Shown: positions 52,151-62,795, numbered from the stretch's first letter. The stretch: DNA of 64,000 bases from Micavibrio sp. UBA1850 (GCA_002338525.1 DDIM01000001.1:178322-242321), one strand, 5' to 3'. A program made the numbers and translations. The notes: generated by a model not told the origin, from the sequence alone.

Positions 52151-53839
52151 TTATTGCGAGCGACCTATACTATCTTCGTCAGAGGTGCGCTCTCTATCTT
52201 TATCATATCCTGTTTTACTCTCTTTTTTAGGTTTTTTATTGTTCTTTTTATTTTTTGCCTCACTGCTTTTGTTATCCAAAGATTTATCGGCGTTGTTTTT
52301 CGCTTCATCTCTCAATATTTCAATAGGCGCAGATGGCGCGTTTCCTTGCTTGTCTTTCCCAAAATATATTGTCTGATGAGGGAACGGAATTTCAATATCA
52401 TGTTTGTCAAATTTATGTTTCATACGACGGTTATATTCGCGCCCCACACTCCACTGCTTCATAGGACGTGTTTTTATACGCGCCTTAATGACAACGGCAC
52501 TGTCCGCGAAATGATCGACACCTAATATCTCGATAGGCTCAAGGATATGATCTTTATAATCATCATCATTGCGAAGTTCTTCATCAATTTCTTGAAGATA
52601 GGTGACCACCTCATCCGAATCCTCGCGGTAGGCGATGCCAATATCCATGAGATAGTAGCTGAAATCTTTGGTCAAGTTTTCAACAACGCTAACCTCTCCG
52701 AAGGGGACTGTATATACAGTTCCGTTCAAATCTCTAAGCTGTACCTTACGAATGGTGATTTTTTCAATGATCCCTGTGCGATCGGCAAGTGTTGCGACAT
52801 CACCCACTCGGATCAGGTCCTCAAATATAATCATAAAGCCAGTAAGATAGTCTTTAACCATGGTTTGCGCACCAAAACCAATGGCAATACCCAACACCCC
52901 TGCCCCGGCAAGTAATGGCATAATATCAATGCCTAATTCAGAAAGCAGAACGAGCATTAATAGCACGCCAAAGACTAAGACCAACACATTACGCATGATG
53001 GGAAGAAGAGTGTTAATTCTGTTGGCTTTTGGGCCAGAGGCTTGAAACATTGTATATTCAATAAACCCGTTGATCAGCTCCCAAACGATAATCCCCAGCA
53101 TCACCACGAACAACACATTTAAAATCTCGCTAAAAAAGTTCGTAAAGCCATCAGACACAAGCATCTCTGTTACGTTTGTCTCCCAGATCGCCCCCAATGT
53201 GTAACCGTAAAGACAGACCAAAATAAAGTAGCAAACATAACGAATGACGCGTAGATACATGCGTATGCGATCATGCGTTAAATGATATTTATTTTTAACA
53301 GCAATGGCTTTTTCACGCCCTACAATCGAAGCCTTTCTTACAGCAAACGCCACCACAAGAATAATGATGAGCGCAATCAGCGCGAGTGCAGTTTTACCGA
53401 CACTTGAATTGTTGAGGTTATTTTCATCCAAGAAGTTATGATACCCCTCAATCAGTTCCTGCGTCTGGTCATTGAGACCAAGCGTACCTGTGACTTCATC
53501 AAAAGATGGGGCGCTGACCTCCTCTGAATTGTCTTCCTCTTCACCCTCTTGGCCACTATTTGCGTTATTGCTACTATCGCTCTCGTTGCTTTGTTCGATT
53601 TGTTCGTCCGCCTCAACAAGGGCTTTAAGATTTTCTAAAAAATCTTCACGTTGCTTATCACTTTCAAGCGTATCTATTAAATTATCGATGCTGTCCTTGT
53701 CGACCGAGATTGACGATTCGTTGCCTTTATCCATCATATTTTGCAATGGCGTTTGCGCGCCCACACTTGTTAGCGTGGCAAAAGAAAGGCTCAACGCCGT
53801 CACAAAAAATAGTAAAAAATGTCTCAAGGGTGTCTCCAT
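52151..53839 (-). CDS. MscS-family mechanosensitive channel
   Basis: A 562-residue channel that opens under membrane tension after osmotic downshock. A signal peptide and an acidic, Ser/Asn-rich periplasmic stretch (about residues 30-120) precede about five membrane helices. The pore helix region LLAGAGVLGIAIGFGAQTMV with KDYLTGFMIIFEDLIRVGDV is the MscS core, followed by the beta domain TGIIEKITIRKVQLRDLNGT. The C-terminal 60 residues are a long charged tail rich in Lys and Asn. The larger size puts it with the MscM/YbdG-like members. Confidence 0.9.
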   Translation of the reverse strand: METPLRHFLLFFVTALSLSFATLTSVGAQTPLQNMMDKGNESSISVDKDSIDNLIDTLESDKQREDFLENLKALVEADEQIEQSNESDSSNNANSGQEGEEEDNSEEVSAPSFDEVTGTLGLNDQTQELIEGYHNFLDENNLNNSSVGKTALALIALIIILVVAFAVRKASIVGREKAIAVKNKYHLTHDRIRMYLRVIRYVCYFILVCLYGYTLGAIWETNVTEMLVSDGFTNFFSEILNVLFVVMLGIIVWELINGFIEYTMFQASGPKANRINTLLPIMRNVLVLVFGVLLMLVLLSELGIDIMPLLAGAGVLGIAIGFGAQTMVKDYLTGFMIIFEDLIRVGDVATLADRTGIIEKITIRKVQLRDLNGTVYTVPFGEVSVVENLTKDFSYYLMDIGIAYREDSDEVVTYLQEIDEELRNDDDYKDHILEPIEILGVDHFADSAVVIKARIKTRPMKQWSVGREYNRRMKHKFDKHDIEIPFPHQTIYFGKDKQGNAPSAPIEILRDEAKNNADKSLDNKSSEAKNKKNNKKPKKESKTGYDKDRERTSDEDSIGRSQ

Positions 53840-53944
53840 AATTGAGCGATTTATAAAATATAAGTTTAGGTGATTTTATGTGGTCTTACAAAATAATACC
53901 CTATACAAAATGTGGCTCATATGGGGTAAAAGTAAAATAAAAAA

Positions 53945-54481
53945 CTAAATTATAATCAAGCCATAAAGCATAAGCGCCAAGGCAAAGGCACTCAGCAATG
54001 TTGATTGAAAGGTTTCAAGCCCGCCATGGCGGAAAAACCAATATTGAACGGCATGAACAGGCACCGCCGCCGCAATAAATAAACGCGCCGTCACCCAGAT
54101 ACCACTTGCCTGACCTGTGGGGGGAAATAAAATGAAGCTACTGGCCAATACAATCACCAACATCATTGTGGTGGATTTATACCAACTATTGGCAAATTTT
54201 TCGAGCGCCCCAATACCGCGCATAATAATCCATACAACAGCAGGAATAGACACCCATGTCGCAACAATCAACGCCAACCAATAGATTGATTTGTCGCCGA
54301 AAAAATGAGGGATGAAGCCAAAAAGCCCACCTTTTTTGAGCGCCAAGCCAAAGACAACCGCCACATATGTGCAGCTTAAAACAGGAAGATAACGATTTAC
54401 AAACACGTCGAAAAAATCGAGCGGGATCATCTCATCTCGATCTGTGGGACGCAATTGCGGGGTTATTTCGTGATCACTCAT
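53945..54481 (-). CDS. Inner-membrane protein of unknown function
   Basis: A 178-residue protein with five or six hydrophobic helices after a polar N-terminus (EITPQLRPTDRDEMIPLDFF). Notable segments are SIYWLALIVATWVSIPAVVW and LLSAFALALMLYGLIII at the very end. No catalytic motif or family recognised. It follows the next-upstream gene on this strand by 17 bp and may be co-transcribed with it. Confidence 0.7.
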   Translation of the reverse strand: MSDHEITPQLRPTDRDEMIPLDFFDVFVNRYLPVLSCTYVAVVFGLALKKGGLFGFIPHFFGDKSIYWLALIVATWVSIPAVVWIIMRGIGALEKFANSWYKSTTMMLVIVLASSFILFPPTGQASGIWVTARLFIAAAVPVHAVQYWFFRHGGLETFQSTLLSAFALALMLYGLIII

Positions 54482-54498
54482 AATAATAGGACAAGACT

Positions 54499-55680
54499 TT
54501 ATTTAGACTTCAACTGCTCTAATACCGCAAAAGGGTTATCCTCTGGACGAGTCTCTGCTTCTGCCTTCATAACGACCGGCTTGCGTTCGCTCTTTTTAAA
54601 AGGCTTCTTTTTATTCTTTTTGAAATCAGGCTTATCTTTGTTGCTGTCCTGCTTCTTTTTAAAATTCGGGCGTGCCGCATTTGATTTATGCGCCTGGCCT
54701 TTTTTCAACCAGAACATGTCCAGCGCAGGCTTTTGAGGCTCTGTTTTTTCTTTTGCTGTCTCCAAGGCCTTTTCGTCAACAGGCTCTGCGGCTGTCTCCT
54801 TAACATCAACCTCCATAGGAAGATCAGACTTTTCAGCAACAGTTTCGTCTGCTTTAGGCTCGATATGTTTATGACCCATGGCAGATAACACCGCATATAA
54901 ATCTTCAATTGAGCATCCCAACCATTCAGCCATGGCGTGTTGCGCCTGAAATTTTCCGTCCTTGGCATGCTCGTATATGGAATTGATCACACGATCTAAC
55001 ATATCAATACGAATAGCGCGCGGCCCATAAACTGGGTAGCCAACGGCAAAATATAAATCTTTGTTCACCGCCTCACTATCAACTTTAACCGATACAGCAC
55101 CATCTGATGGCAATTCTGCAGGTAAATCAAATCCATTCCATAAAGACCACAACAACCCACGAAGGCGCACACCCTTAGGTTTGTTAAGCTCAGGTAAAAA
55201 CACCAAAATTGGGCCCAGCTTTATACGCTTGGCGCGCAAAATCTTACGGGCTTCTTCATCAAGGGCTTGTATTTCTGTTGCAATATCGGCGCGGTGTATG
55301 ACACCCATCGCATCATGCAAACGATCCATAACCGCCTTGGCATTATCTTTTGCTTGCTGTGAAAACTCAACGGGCTCCAACTCGTCAGAATCCTCTTTTT
55401 TGCGCAAAACATCCGTTGTCTCTAAGCGCTTTAACGGCTCCAAAACAGTCTCAATATGCGTTGAAAGCCATTTTGACAATGCTTGTTTGGCATCTTCTTC
55501 GCCTGCCATTTTAACATGGTCGCACTCAACCAACTCAATCGCAGGGTTATAGATATTGTCCCCTTTGACAATTTTTGCCACCAATTCCCCTAAAGTCGGG
55601 TTATTGAGTGCTTTTTGATACAAGATATTTCCTGTATCAGTGAGTTGGAATTGTGATGGGTCGGCTTTAAGTAGACTCAT
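54499..55680 (-). CDS. Free-standing protein like the C-terminal region of alphaproteobacterial SUV3-type helicases
   Basis: A 393-residue protein. The centre (RAKRIKLGPILVFLPELNKP, KGVRLRGLLWSLWNGFDLPA, GPRAIRIDMLDRVINSIYEH) resembles the region after the helicase core in large alphaproteobacterial SUV3/Mgr-like helicases. No helicase motifs are present here, and the 110 bp upstream hold no coding sequence. The C-terminal 100 residues are very basic (KNKKKPFKKSERKP), suggesting RNA or ribosome binding, and end in NPFAVLEQLKSK, also typical of those helicases. It may have been split from its helicase partner or act alone. The family link is from memory. Confidence 0.5.
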   Translation of the reverse strand: MSLLKADPSQFQLTDTGNILYQKALNNPTLGELVAKIVKGDNIYNPAIELVECDHVKMAGEEDAKQALSKWLSTHIETVLEPLKRLETTDVLRKKEDSDELEPVEFSQQAKDNAKAVMDRLHDAMGVIHRADIATEIQALDEEARKILRAKRIKLGPILVFLPELNKPKGVRLRGLLWSLWNGFDLPAELPSDGAVSVKVDSEAVNKDLYFAVGYPVYGPRAIRIDMLDRVINSIYEHAKDGKFQAQHAMAEWLGCSIEDLYAVLSAMGHKHIEPKADETVAEKSDLPMEVDVKETAAEPVDEKALETAKEKTEPQKPALDMFWLKKGQAHKSNAARPNFKKKQDSNKDKPDFKKNKKKPFKKSERKPVVMKAEAETRPEDNPFAVLEQLKSK

Positions 55681-55792
55681 AATTTTTATCGCTATTTTAC
55701 TTACAAATTGGTTTTTTATGCATATAATCGTAAATGACGGTCAATGTCTACCATATAGAACCATTTAGAACCATTTTCGTAAGGAAAAACGC

Positions 55793-57334
55793 ATGAAACG
55801 CCCTATTGCCCTCTCAATCTCACTCATAAGCTTACTCGCCTCGCCTGCATACGCGGCTGTAGATCTGAGCCCCGAGAAACAAGAAGCGCTTAAAAACACG
55901 CTGACAAAGTACATAGAGGGCCTTCAAGGCAATAACGTAAACGCCGGCGGTACTCTATTAGGTTACAATTTCGACGGTGATATAAAAATCTCGAAAGGTG
56001 ATGGCTTTTTTAAAGTCGCTCTCCCCTTCATGACATATAACGCCCCTGACGGAAGCCATTTTAATGTTGGTCAAATCGCAATTAACGCAACGCCGTTAAA
56101 GGAACAAGGCCAATGGGCCATGGCGCTTTCCATCCCTAAGATCATGACCAAAGTCGACACAAATGAAACCCCCGTACAAATCATAACAATTGGAAGCCAA
56201 GAGTTTGGTGGTGTTTTTCATGAAGAGTTTCAAAATTTCACAAAATTAAAAGCAAACTACGCCGACATCGCGGTAAAATCCCCCAAAAACAACATCGATG
56301 CAAAAATATCCAAGCTATCTCTTATTCACGATCTTAATGAAAATGAAACGGGTGTGCTTTCAGGCATCATGAATTACGCCCTTGAAAATGCCACAACGAC
56401 TATGAACGGCGTACCAATATTTGGTGCAAATTCATTATCTATTAAAGGTAATATCGAAGGCATGGATATTTCTAAAACATCGTCTGCACAAAACAAAATG
56501 ATGTCGTCTCAACAAACAATTCAGAATAATGAAGAGACTGCAAAAACATTTCTAGAAGCCATGACAAGCATGTATTTCGAAGCCAGCAAGAGCTTTGACG
56601 TGACCTTTGCCGCAAATGACATTCTTATGAACCCTCCTGTGCAAGGCTTGGTCTTTCCTGAAGGAGAACGCCGCTTCGAATATGCAAATTTCAGCTTTGG
56701 CTTGGAAAACACTGACAATAATTTGTCTAATGCTAAACTAGGGCTCAATTACGCCGTCCCTAAAATAGATGAAGACACAAACCCAGTGGCCGCACAGGAA
56801 TCTTTGCTCCCTCAAAAAGTCGATCTTGCAATTGGACTGAACAACCTTCCGGCATACGAACTGATCACTGATCAGATTAATCAACCGCCACAATCCGTTC
56901 TAACCCCAGAAAACGAGCGCCGTAAACCCGTTGAGACAATTGTTGGCTACTTAGTTGATGCAAATACACAACTTAATATCAACACAATCTCGCTCAATGG
57001 CATTGATTATGCAGGTTCACTAGAAGGATCTCTTCAAGCCGACGCCGAATCAGTGATTAAATTTACCGCTGATCTGGATATGAAATTATCAGGCCTTGGC
57101 AATTTGGTTGAACGCCTTGGAAATGTCCCGGCCACATCACCCAGCGCCGGCACGATTGAAAATTTGTTAATGCCTTTGGGTATACTACAAATGATTGGTC
57201 AACAAACGGGCGACGGCGATACACGCGCCTATAATTTTGAAGTGACGAAAACAGGCCAGCTCACACTCAATGGCGCAGACCTGTCGACAATTCTTGGCGC
57301 AGGCGTGATGCAACAATCACCCTTTCTACAATAG
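55793..57334 (+). CDS. Large periplasmic protein of unknown function
   Basis: A 513-residue exported protein. The signal peptide ends at AYAA (about residue 22). The mature part alternates beta strands and short loops, with internal similarity between segments such as GGTLLGYNFDGDIKISKGDG and YAGSLEGSLQADAESVIKFT, consistent with a lipid-binding or AsmA/DUF945-like beta-taco fold. I cannot assign a family. It has a strong ribosome site (taaggaa). Divergent from the helicase-like gene and convergent with hemW. Confidence 0.7.
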   Translation: MKRPIALSISLISLLASPAYAAVDLSPEKQEALKNTLTKYIEGLQGNNVNAGGTLLGYNFDGDIKISKGDGFFKVALPFMTYNAPDGSHFNVGQIAINATPLKEQGQWAMALSIPKIMTKVDTNETPVQIITIGSQEFGGVFHEEFQNFTKLKANYADIAVKSPKNNIDAKISKLSLIHDLNENETGVLSGIMNYALENATTTMNGVPIFGANSLSIKGNIEGMDISKTSSAQNKMMSSQQTIQNNEETAKTFLEAMTSMYFEASKSFDVTFAANDILMNPPVQGLVFPEGERRFEYANFSFGLENTDNNLSNAKLGLNYAVPKIDEDTNPVAAQESLLPQKVDLAIGLNNLPAYELITDQINQPPQSVLTPENERRKPVETIVGYLVDANTQLNINTISLNGIDYAGSLEGSLQADAESVIKFTADLDMKLSGLGNLVERLGNVPATSPSAGTIENLLMPLGILQMIGQQTGDGDTRAYNFEVTKTGQLTLNGADLSTILGAGVMQQSPFLQ

Positions 57335-57367
57335 TCGTATATTTTCGTAACTTGACCAGTAAAGTAA

Positions 57368-58489
57368 CTAGACCAATAAATAAGACAGCACCGCATTCAG
57401 GCGTAACCGCCCCTGCCGCGTAGCGATCAATCGGGTGCCCTCTTGCATGAGGTCACCTTCCCTCACAAGCTGGCTCAATCGCCCCTCATTAAGGGGGATG
57501 CTCTGGATATCAACTCCTTCACTCAATCGCAACCCCATCATCAATGCCTCTTCGCCCTGATCTGTTTTTGATAGAGCCTCACAACCCTGCAGCCCATGTT
57601 CATGAGCCTCAACACGATCAAGCCAAATGTCTGGTGCGCGGTGAATGCGTGTTGCGTGTTTTTGCCCATCAATGGTTACACGTCCATGCGCACCGGGGCC
57701 CACCCCGATATAGTCACCATATCGCCAATATGTTAGATTATGCGCGCTTTCTTGGCCTTCCGCAGCATGGTTTGAAACTTCATAGGCCGGAAGCCCCGCG
57801 GCCTCCATCATATCTTGGGTCAAATCATATAAATCTGCCCCTGCATCAGATGTTGGCACGCTAAAATCACCACGCTTGTGGGAGGTGTAAAACGGCGTAC
57901 CTTGCTCTATCGTTAATTGATAAAGCGATGCGTGCCCTTTGATAATCTTGAGCGCTCGAGACAGCTCCTCTTCCCACTCTTTTAATGTCTGCTCTGGGCG
58001 GGCATAAATTATATCAATCGTTCGTCTATCAAAGATTTTGTCGGCAACATCAATGGCGCTCAAGGCCTCTTGTGCGCTGTGCTGACGCCCTAAAAATTTA
58101 AGATCGCGATCATTCAACGCTTGCACGCCAATAGAAACACGGTTGATACCCGCATTTTTAAAGTCTTGGAATTTGCCCGCTTCTATTGAGGTCGGATTAG
58201 CCTCTAACGTAATCTCACACCCTTTTTTAACATCCCATAAATCATGAATATATTCCAAAATACCTTGCACAGTTTCAGGACGCATTAAAGACGGTGTCCC
58301 ACCACCAAAGAAGATCGACACCACTTGGTCGCCCTCAACGGTATTTTTAAAATAGGAAAGCTCACGTTTAAAGCAGCTTAACCATCGCGCATGATTAACG
58401 CTATCTGCAATATGAGAATTAAAATCACAATACGGGCATTTTGATAGACAAAAAGGCCAGTGAATATAAATTGAAAGAGGCTTAACCAT
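57368..58489 (-). CDS. hemW: Heme chaperone HemW (radical SAM)
   Basis: A 373-residue radical-SAM protein related to oxygen-independent coproporphyrinogen III oxidase. The iron-sulfur motif is in HWPFCLSKCPYCDFNSH (CxxxCxxC), followed by FFGGGTPSLM, EANPTSIEAGK and NRVSIGVQAL. The shorter N-terminus and absence of HemN-specific residues favour HemW, which inserts heme into respiratory enzymes. It overlaps the upstream rdgB stop by 8 bp and is the last gene of the rph-rdgB-hemW operon. Confidence 0.93.
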   Translation of the reverse strand: MVKPLSIYIHWPFCLSKCPYCDFNSHIADSVNHARWLSCFKRELSYFKNTVEGDQVVSIFFGGGTPSLMRPETVQGILEYIHDLWDVKKGCEITLEANPTSIEAGKFQDFKNAGINRVSIGVQALNDRDLKFLGRQHSAQEALSAIDVADKIFDRRTIDIIYARPEQTLKEWEEELSRALKIIKGHASLYQLTIEQGTPFYTSHKRGDFSVPTSDAGADLYDLTQDMMEAAGLPAYEVSNHAAEGQESAHNLTYWRYGDYIGVGPGAHGRVTIDGQKHATRIHRAPDIWLDRVEAHEHGLQGCEALSKTDQGEEALMMGLRLSEGVDIQSIPLNEGRLSQLVREGDLMQEGTRLIATRQGRLRLNAVLSYLLV

Positions 58490-59084
58490 TGTTCAAATAA
58501 GCAATCAAACCATTAAGAGCCTGCGTGCGATGGGATATCTTTTGTTTATCCTCAGGCTCCATCTCCGCAAAAGTCATATCGTATCCATCGGGACGAAATA
58601 TAGGGTCATATCCAAATCCTTTATCCCCCTTTGGTGGCCATGAGATGTAACCGCCTACGCGCCCTTCAAAAAACATAGTCTCACGATCATCTGGAAATGC
58701 TAAGGCCAATACACTAATAAAGTAGCAGGCATGGTCATCACTTTCTTTTACTTTATCGTACACCTTATTCATTGCCAGTGAGAAATCACGCTCCCCTATG
58801 TCGCTTTGCGCCCACCGCGCAGAGTAAACACCAGGAAACCCATTAAGGGCGCGGACACAAAAGCCACTATCATCAGCAAGAGCGATACGGTTTGTTTTTT
58901 TTGCCACATGCTCCGCCTTGAGTTGCGCATTGCCCTGAAAGGTCTTTTCCGTCTCTGCAATGTCTGCAATATCATGATCTGCCGCACACGTAATCCGCGG
59001 AAAGAACGCGCCTAGATAAGGGATAATCTCCCTTACCTTTCCTTGGTTATGCGTCGCAAGCACAAGCTCGTCACTATACACCAT
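58482..59084 (-). CDS. rdgB: XTP/dITP diphosphatase
   Basis: A 200-residue house-cleaning pyrophosphatase that removes dITP, XTP and related damaged nucleotides. Motifs: VLATHNQGKVREI at the start, the substrate loop ALADDSGFCVRALNGFPGVY with the metal-binding Asp residues, GRVGGYISWPPKGDKGFGYD and the end KISHRTQALNGLIAYL. It begins 6 bp after rph, so they are one transcript. Confidence 0.95.
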   Translation of the reverse strand: MVYSDELVLATHNQGKVREIIPYLGAFFPRITCAADHDIADIAETEKTFQGNAQLKAEHVAKKTNRIALADDSGFCVRALNGFPGVYSARWAQSDIGERDFSLAMNKVYDKVKESDDHACYFISVLALAFPDDRETMFFEGRVGGYISWPPKGDKGFGYDPIFRPDGYDMTFAEMEPEDKQKISHRTQALNGLIAYLNNG

Positions 59085-59090
59085 TAAAAC

Positions 59091-59804
59091 TTAACCCATC
59101 GCCTTGTCTTGTAAGTCTTTCAGCTCACTACATCCCTTTTTGGCAAGAGACAAAAGCGCAAGAAACTCGTCTTCACTAAATGGTGATTGCTCGGCTGTGC
59201 CTTGAATTTCAACGAGACCGCTTTGTCCAGTGATCACAAAATTGGCATCCGTTCCCGCATCTGAATCTTCAATATAATCCAAATCAAGCACAGGCTTGCC
59301 TTTGTATATCCCACATGAGATGGCAGCCACACTGTCTGTAATAGGTGAGCTTTTCAGTAGTCCAATATTTAAAAGATGCTGAATGGCGAGCGACATGGCA
59401 ACATAACCACCAGTAATAGACGCTGTGCGCGTTCCCCCATCGGCTTGAAGCACATCACAATCAACATGTATTTGACGTTCGCCCAATGCTTTCATATCAA
59501 CAACAGCACGTAGCGCACGCCCGATTAAGCGTTGAATTTCTTGCGTACGACCCGATTGTTTCCCACGAGCCGCTTCACGATCCATACGCTCGGATGTCGA
59601 GCGAGGGAGCATTCCATACTCAGCCGTCACCCAGCCCTTTCCCGTGCCGCGCATCCATCCTGGAACGCGTTCTTGAATAGAGGCTGTGCAGATAACATGT
59701 GTGTCACCACATTTTATGAGGCAAGAGCCTTCTGCATGCTTTGAAAAATGGGGAATAATTTCAATCTCTCTCATTTGATCAAGATCTCGATTTGATGGGC
59801 GCAT
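59091..59804 (-). CDS. rph: Ribonuclease PH
   Basis: A 237-residue phosphorolytic 3'-exonuclease that trims tRNA ends. Family motifs: [19 protein letters not shown], the phosphate site [18 protein letters not shown], and the signature [20 protein letters not shown]. Length is normal and the gene intact. In many alphaproteobacteria rph is divergent from hrcA-grpE; here grpE follows directly in the divergent direction with no hrcA. Confidence 0.96.
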   Translation of the reverse strand: MRPSNRDLDQMREIEIIPHFSKHAEGSCLIKCGDTHVICTASIQERVPGWMRGTGKGWVTAEYGMLPRSTSERMDREAARGKQSGRTQEIQRLIGRALRAVVDMKALGERQIHVDCDVLQADGGTRTASITGGYVAMSLAIQHLLNIGLLKSSPITDSVAAISCGIYKGKPVLDLDYIEDSDAGTDANFVITGQSGLVEIQGTAEQSPFSEDEFLALLSLAKKGCSELKDLQDKAMG

Positions 59805-59922
59805 TAGATAATCTCCTTTATTTTATCCTCTATAAATACACCTTAAGATCAATTGTCAATTGACGTGAGCCACAAAATTTCATACTCAGGAAGGTAAAGT
59901 AACAAAAATAGCGAATGGTATT

Positions 59923-60651
59923 ATGACAGACTCAACAAAACCACAAAGCGACAAAACAACTGAAATGAACAGCGATCTGCCAGAAGGTTTCGACAAACCA
60001 ACAGGGCCGTTTGCCAATAGACAAGCCGCAGCATCTTATGCAGATGAGCCAAGCACACAAACACAAGACACGCCTTCCGAAGGCCCTGAAACTGTAGAGA
60101 TCAGAGACACTACGGCTGGCTCTCCACAAGACGTAGAGCGCATTGCCGAACTCGAGTCACAGCTTGCAGAGATGAAAGATCAAGCCCTTCGCGCGATGGC
60201 GGAAACTGAAAACATGCGCAGACGCACAGAGCGTGAGCGCGCTGACATGCAAAAATATGCCATCACAAGTTTTGCAAAAGAGCTTTTGAACGTATCGGAC
60301 AATTTACGTCGTGCTTTAGAGGCTGTGCCAGAAGAATCAAAACAAGGCAATGAAGAGCTCAACAATCTTTTGGTAGGTGTTGAAGCTACAGAACGCGAAC
60401 TATTAAAGATTTTTGAGAAAAAAGGCATACAAAAAATACACCCTTTAGGTGAGAAATTTGATCCAAACTTCCACGAAGTGATGTTCGAAGCGCCAAGCGA
60501 AGAACACCCTGCAGGAACTATTTTCCAAGTTATGGAAGCAGGCTATGTAATTAACGATAGATTACTACGCCCTGCACGAGTCGGTGTATCGAAAGGATCA
60601 CCTGAGCTACCAGCTGATGGCGCTGATCATCATATCGATACGCAAGCCTAA
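59923..60651 (+). CDS. grpE: Nucleotide exchange factor GrpE
   Basis: A 242-residue DnaK cochaperone that releases ADP. The N-terminal 75 residues are polar and Thr/Pro/Glu-rich, then a long coiled-coil (IAELESQLAEMKDQALRAMA, ETENMRRRTERERADMQKYA) and the C-terminal beta domain with the signature HPAGTIFQVMEAGYVINDR, then LLRPARVGVSKG. dnaK follows after 183 bp. A weak promoter (ttgacg, 59860, with tactca) lies upstream; no clear heat-shock box or CIRCE hairpin is seen. Confidence 0.95.
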   Translation: MTDSTKPQSDKTTEMNSDLPEGFDKPTGPFANRQAAASYADEPSTQTQDTPSEGPETVEIRDTTAGSPQDVERIAELESQLAEMKDQALRAMAETENMRRRTERERADMQKYAITSFAKELLNVSDNLRRALEAVPEESKQGNEELNNLLVGVEATERELLKIFEKKGIQKIHPLGEKFDPNFHEVMFEAPSEEHPAGTIFQVMEAGYVINDRLLRPARVGVSKGSPELPADGADHHIDTQA

Positions 60652-60653
60652 AA

Positions 60654-60684
60654 CTTGAAAATTATATGGCGTATACTATATAAT
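60654..60684 (+). promoter_or_regulatory. Promoter for dnaK, sigma-70/RpoH-like
   Basis: ttgaaa (60655-60660), an 18-bp spacer and tataat (60679-60684) make a good sigma-70 promoter. The -35 is preceded by c, giving cttgaaa, which is the heat-shock sigma-32 -35 element, and ctatat overlaps the -10. It starts immediately after the grpE stop. The transcript would have an untranslated leader of about 145 nt. Confidence 0.5.
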
Positions 60685-60742
60685 GTTTAGAAGCGTTATA
60701 TACATGAAGATCGCCATATAGGGATAAAAAATATTTGACGCT

Positions 60743-60761
60743 GTAGCAAATGATTTGCTAC
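60743..60761. promoter_or_regulatory. Perfect 9-bp hairpin in the dnaK leader
   Basis: gtagcaaat-g-atttgctac, a perfect palindrome in the untranslated region before dnaK. A second inverted repeat, tatatggcg / cgccatata (60663-60671 with 60712-60720), surrounds the promoter start region. They could form an operator, an attenuator or a temperature-sensitive RNA structure controlling the chaperone. No T-run follows, so it is not a usual terminator. Confidence 0.4.
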
Positions 60762-60834
60762 TAAATATCTTGTTAGCGCCTATGGTAGGGCTAATAAATT
60801 AATGTAATCTTGCTTATTCATAAGGAGAAAAGAC

Positions 60835-62781
60835 ATGAGTAAAGTTATTGGTATTGACTTAGGAACAACAAATTCCTGTGTAGCCGTCATGGACGGTAAA
60901 GAACCTAAAGTAATCGAAAATTCAGAAGGTGCACGCACAACACCATCTATGGTTGCTTTCACAAAAGACGGAGAGCGTCTCGTTGGACAGCCAGCAAAAC
61001 GCCAAGCCGTCACGAACCCAGAAAACACATTATACGCCATCAAGCGTTTGATCGGTCGCCGCTTCAAAGAAGACGTGGTGCAAGACTTGATCAAAAAATC
61101 ACCTTTCAAAATTGTCGAAGGTGAAAACGGAGACGCTTGGGTCGAAATCGATGGTGAGAAACACGCGCCTGCTCAAATCGCAGCCATGATTCTTCAAAAG
61201 ATGAAAGAAACAGCAGAAGGATTCCTAGGCTCTGAAGTCACACAAGCCGTTATCACTGTTCCTGCATATTTCAACGACTCACAACGTCAAGCAACAAAAG
61301 ACGCAGGTAAAATTGCAGGTCTTGAAGTTCTTCGTATTATCAACGAGCCAACAGCCGCGGCCCTTGCTTATGGTCTAGACCAAAAGAAATCAGGTACAGT
61401 TGCTGTTTATGACCTTGGTGGTGGTACATTTGACGTATCTATCCTTGAAATAGGCGATGGCGTATTCGAAGTAAAAGCCACAAACGGTGATACATTCCTT
61501 GGTGGTGAAGACTTTGACCTTCGTATTATTGATTTCTTGGCTGACGAGTTCAAAAAAGAAAACAGCATCGACCTACGTGAAGACAAGCTTGCGCTTCAAC
61601 GTTTGAAAGAAGCTGCTGAAAAAGCAAAGATTGAACTTTCAAGCTCTTCAAACACTGAGATCAACTTGCCATTTATCACAGCCGATGCTTCAGGCCCGAA
61701 ACATTTGAATATCAAAATGAGCCGCGCCAAACTTGAGTCTCTTGTTGATGATATGGTTCGCAAATCAATTGATCCATGTAAGGCAGCGTTGAAAGACGCA
61801 GGTCTTAAGCCATCAGACATCGATGAAGTTGTTCTTGTTGGTGGTATGACACGTATGCCTAAAATCATTGAAACAGTGAAAAACTTCTTTGGTAAAGAGC
61901 CGCATAAAGGTGTTAACCCTGACGAAGTTGTGGCAGATGGTGCCGCGATCCAAGGTGGTGTTCTTCAAGGGGACGTGAAAGACGTTCTTCTTCTTGATGT
62001 CACACCATTGTCTTTAGGTATCGAAACACTTGGCGGAGCCTTTACACGTTTAATTGATCGTAACACGACAATTCCAACGAAAAAGTCTCAGACATTCTCT
62101 ACAGCCGAAGATAACCAAACAGCTGTAACAATTTCTGTATTCCAAGGTGAACGTGAGATGGCTGCAGACAACAAACGTTTGGGACAATTTGATCTTGTTG
62201 GTATCCCACCTGCCCCGCGCGGCGTTCCACAAGTTGAAGTTACATTCGACATCGACGCTAACGGTATCGTAAACGTATCTGCCAAAGATAAGGCAACAGG
62301 CAAAGAACAAAATGTTCAAATCCAAGCCTCTGGTGGTCTAAGCGATGCTGACATTGAAAAAATGGTTAAAGACGCGGAAGAAAACGCTGACTCTGATAAG
62401 GCAAAGCGTGAACTTATTGATGCGAAAAACATTGCTGAGGCAACCATTCACTCGACTGAGAAATCAATCGCAGAACTTGGTGATGATTGCCCACAGGATG
62501 CAAAAGCAGAAACTGAGGCTGCAATTACTGACCTAAAATCAGCACTTGAAGGCGACGACAAAGACGCCATCGAGGCCGCTGTTCAAAAGGTTCAAGAAGC
62601 TGCGATGAAGATCGGTGAAGCCGCATACCGTAAAGCACAGGAAGAAAATGCCGGTGCAGAAGGTGATGCTGATACAACAGCAGAAGATACATCTACATCT
62701 TCAAATGATGATGATGTTGTTGACGCTGACTTCACAGACCTTAGCCTTGATGACGATGATGATGCTGAGAAAAAAGCATAA
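60835..62781 (+). CDS. dnaK: Chaperone DnaK (Hsp70)
   Basis: A 648-residue ATP-dependent chaperone. The nucleotide-binding domain has all three Hsp70 signatures: [15 protein letters not shown] at the start, [13 protein letters not shown], and [13 protein letters not shown]. The linker [16 protein letters not shown] leads to the substrate-binding domain. The C-terminus has the conserved VVDADF but continues into an Asp-rich tail ([13 protein letters not shown]) instead of the usual ending in EEVK or similar. A strong ribosome site (aaggag) precedes ATG 60835. dnaJ follows after a terminator. Confidence 0.98.
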   Translation: MSKVIGIDLGTTNSCVAVMDGKEPKVIENSEGARTTPSMVAFTKDGERLVGQPAKRQAVTNPENTLYAIKRLIGRRFKEDVVQDLIKKSPFKIVEGENGDAWVEIDGEKHAPAQIAAMILQKMKETAEGFLGSEVTQAVITVPAYFNDSQRQATKDAGKIAGLEVLRIINEPTAAALAYGLDQKKSGTVAVYDLGGGTFDVSILEIGDGVFEVKATNGDTFLGGEDFDLRIIDFLADEFKKENSIDLREDKLALQRLKEAAEKAKIELSSSSNTEINLPFITADASGPKHLNIKMSRAKLESLVDDMVRKSIDPCKAALKDAGLKPSDIDEVVLVGGMTRMPKIIETVKNFFGKEPHKGVNPDEVVADGAAIQGGVLQGDVKDVLLLDVTPLSLGIETLGGAFTRLIDRNTTIPTKKSQTFSTAEDNQTAVTISVFQGEREMAADNKRLGQFDLVGIPPAPRGVPQVEVTFDIDANGIVNVSAKDKATGKEQNVQIQASGGLSDADIEKMVKDAEENADSDKAKRELIDAKNIAEATIHSTEKSIAELGDDCPQDAKAETEAAITDLKSALEGDDKDAIEAAVQKVQEAAMKIGEAAYRKAQEENAGAEGDADTTAEDTSTSSNDDDVVDADFTDLSLDDDDDAEKKA

Positions 62782-62795
62782 GTAAAACATACAAA

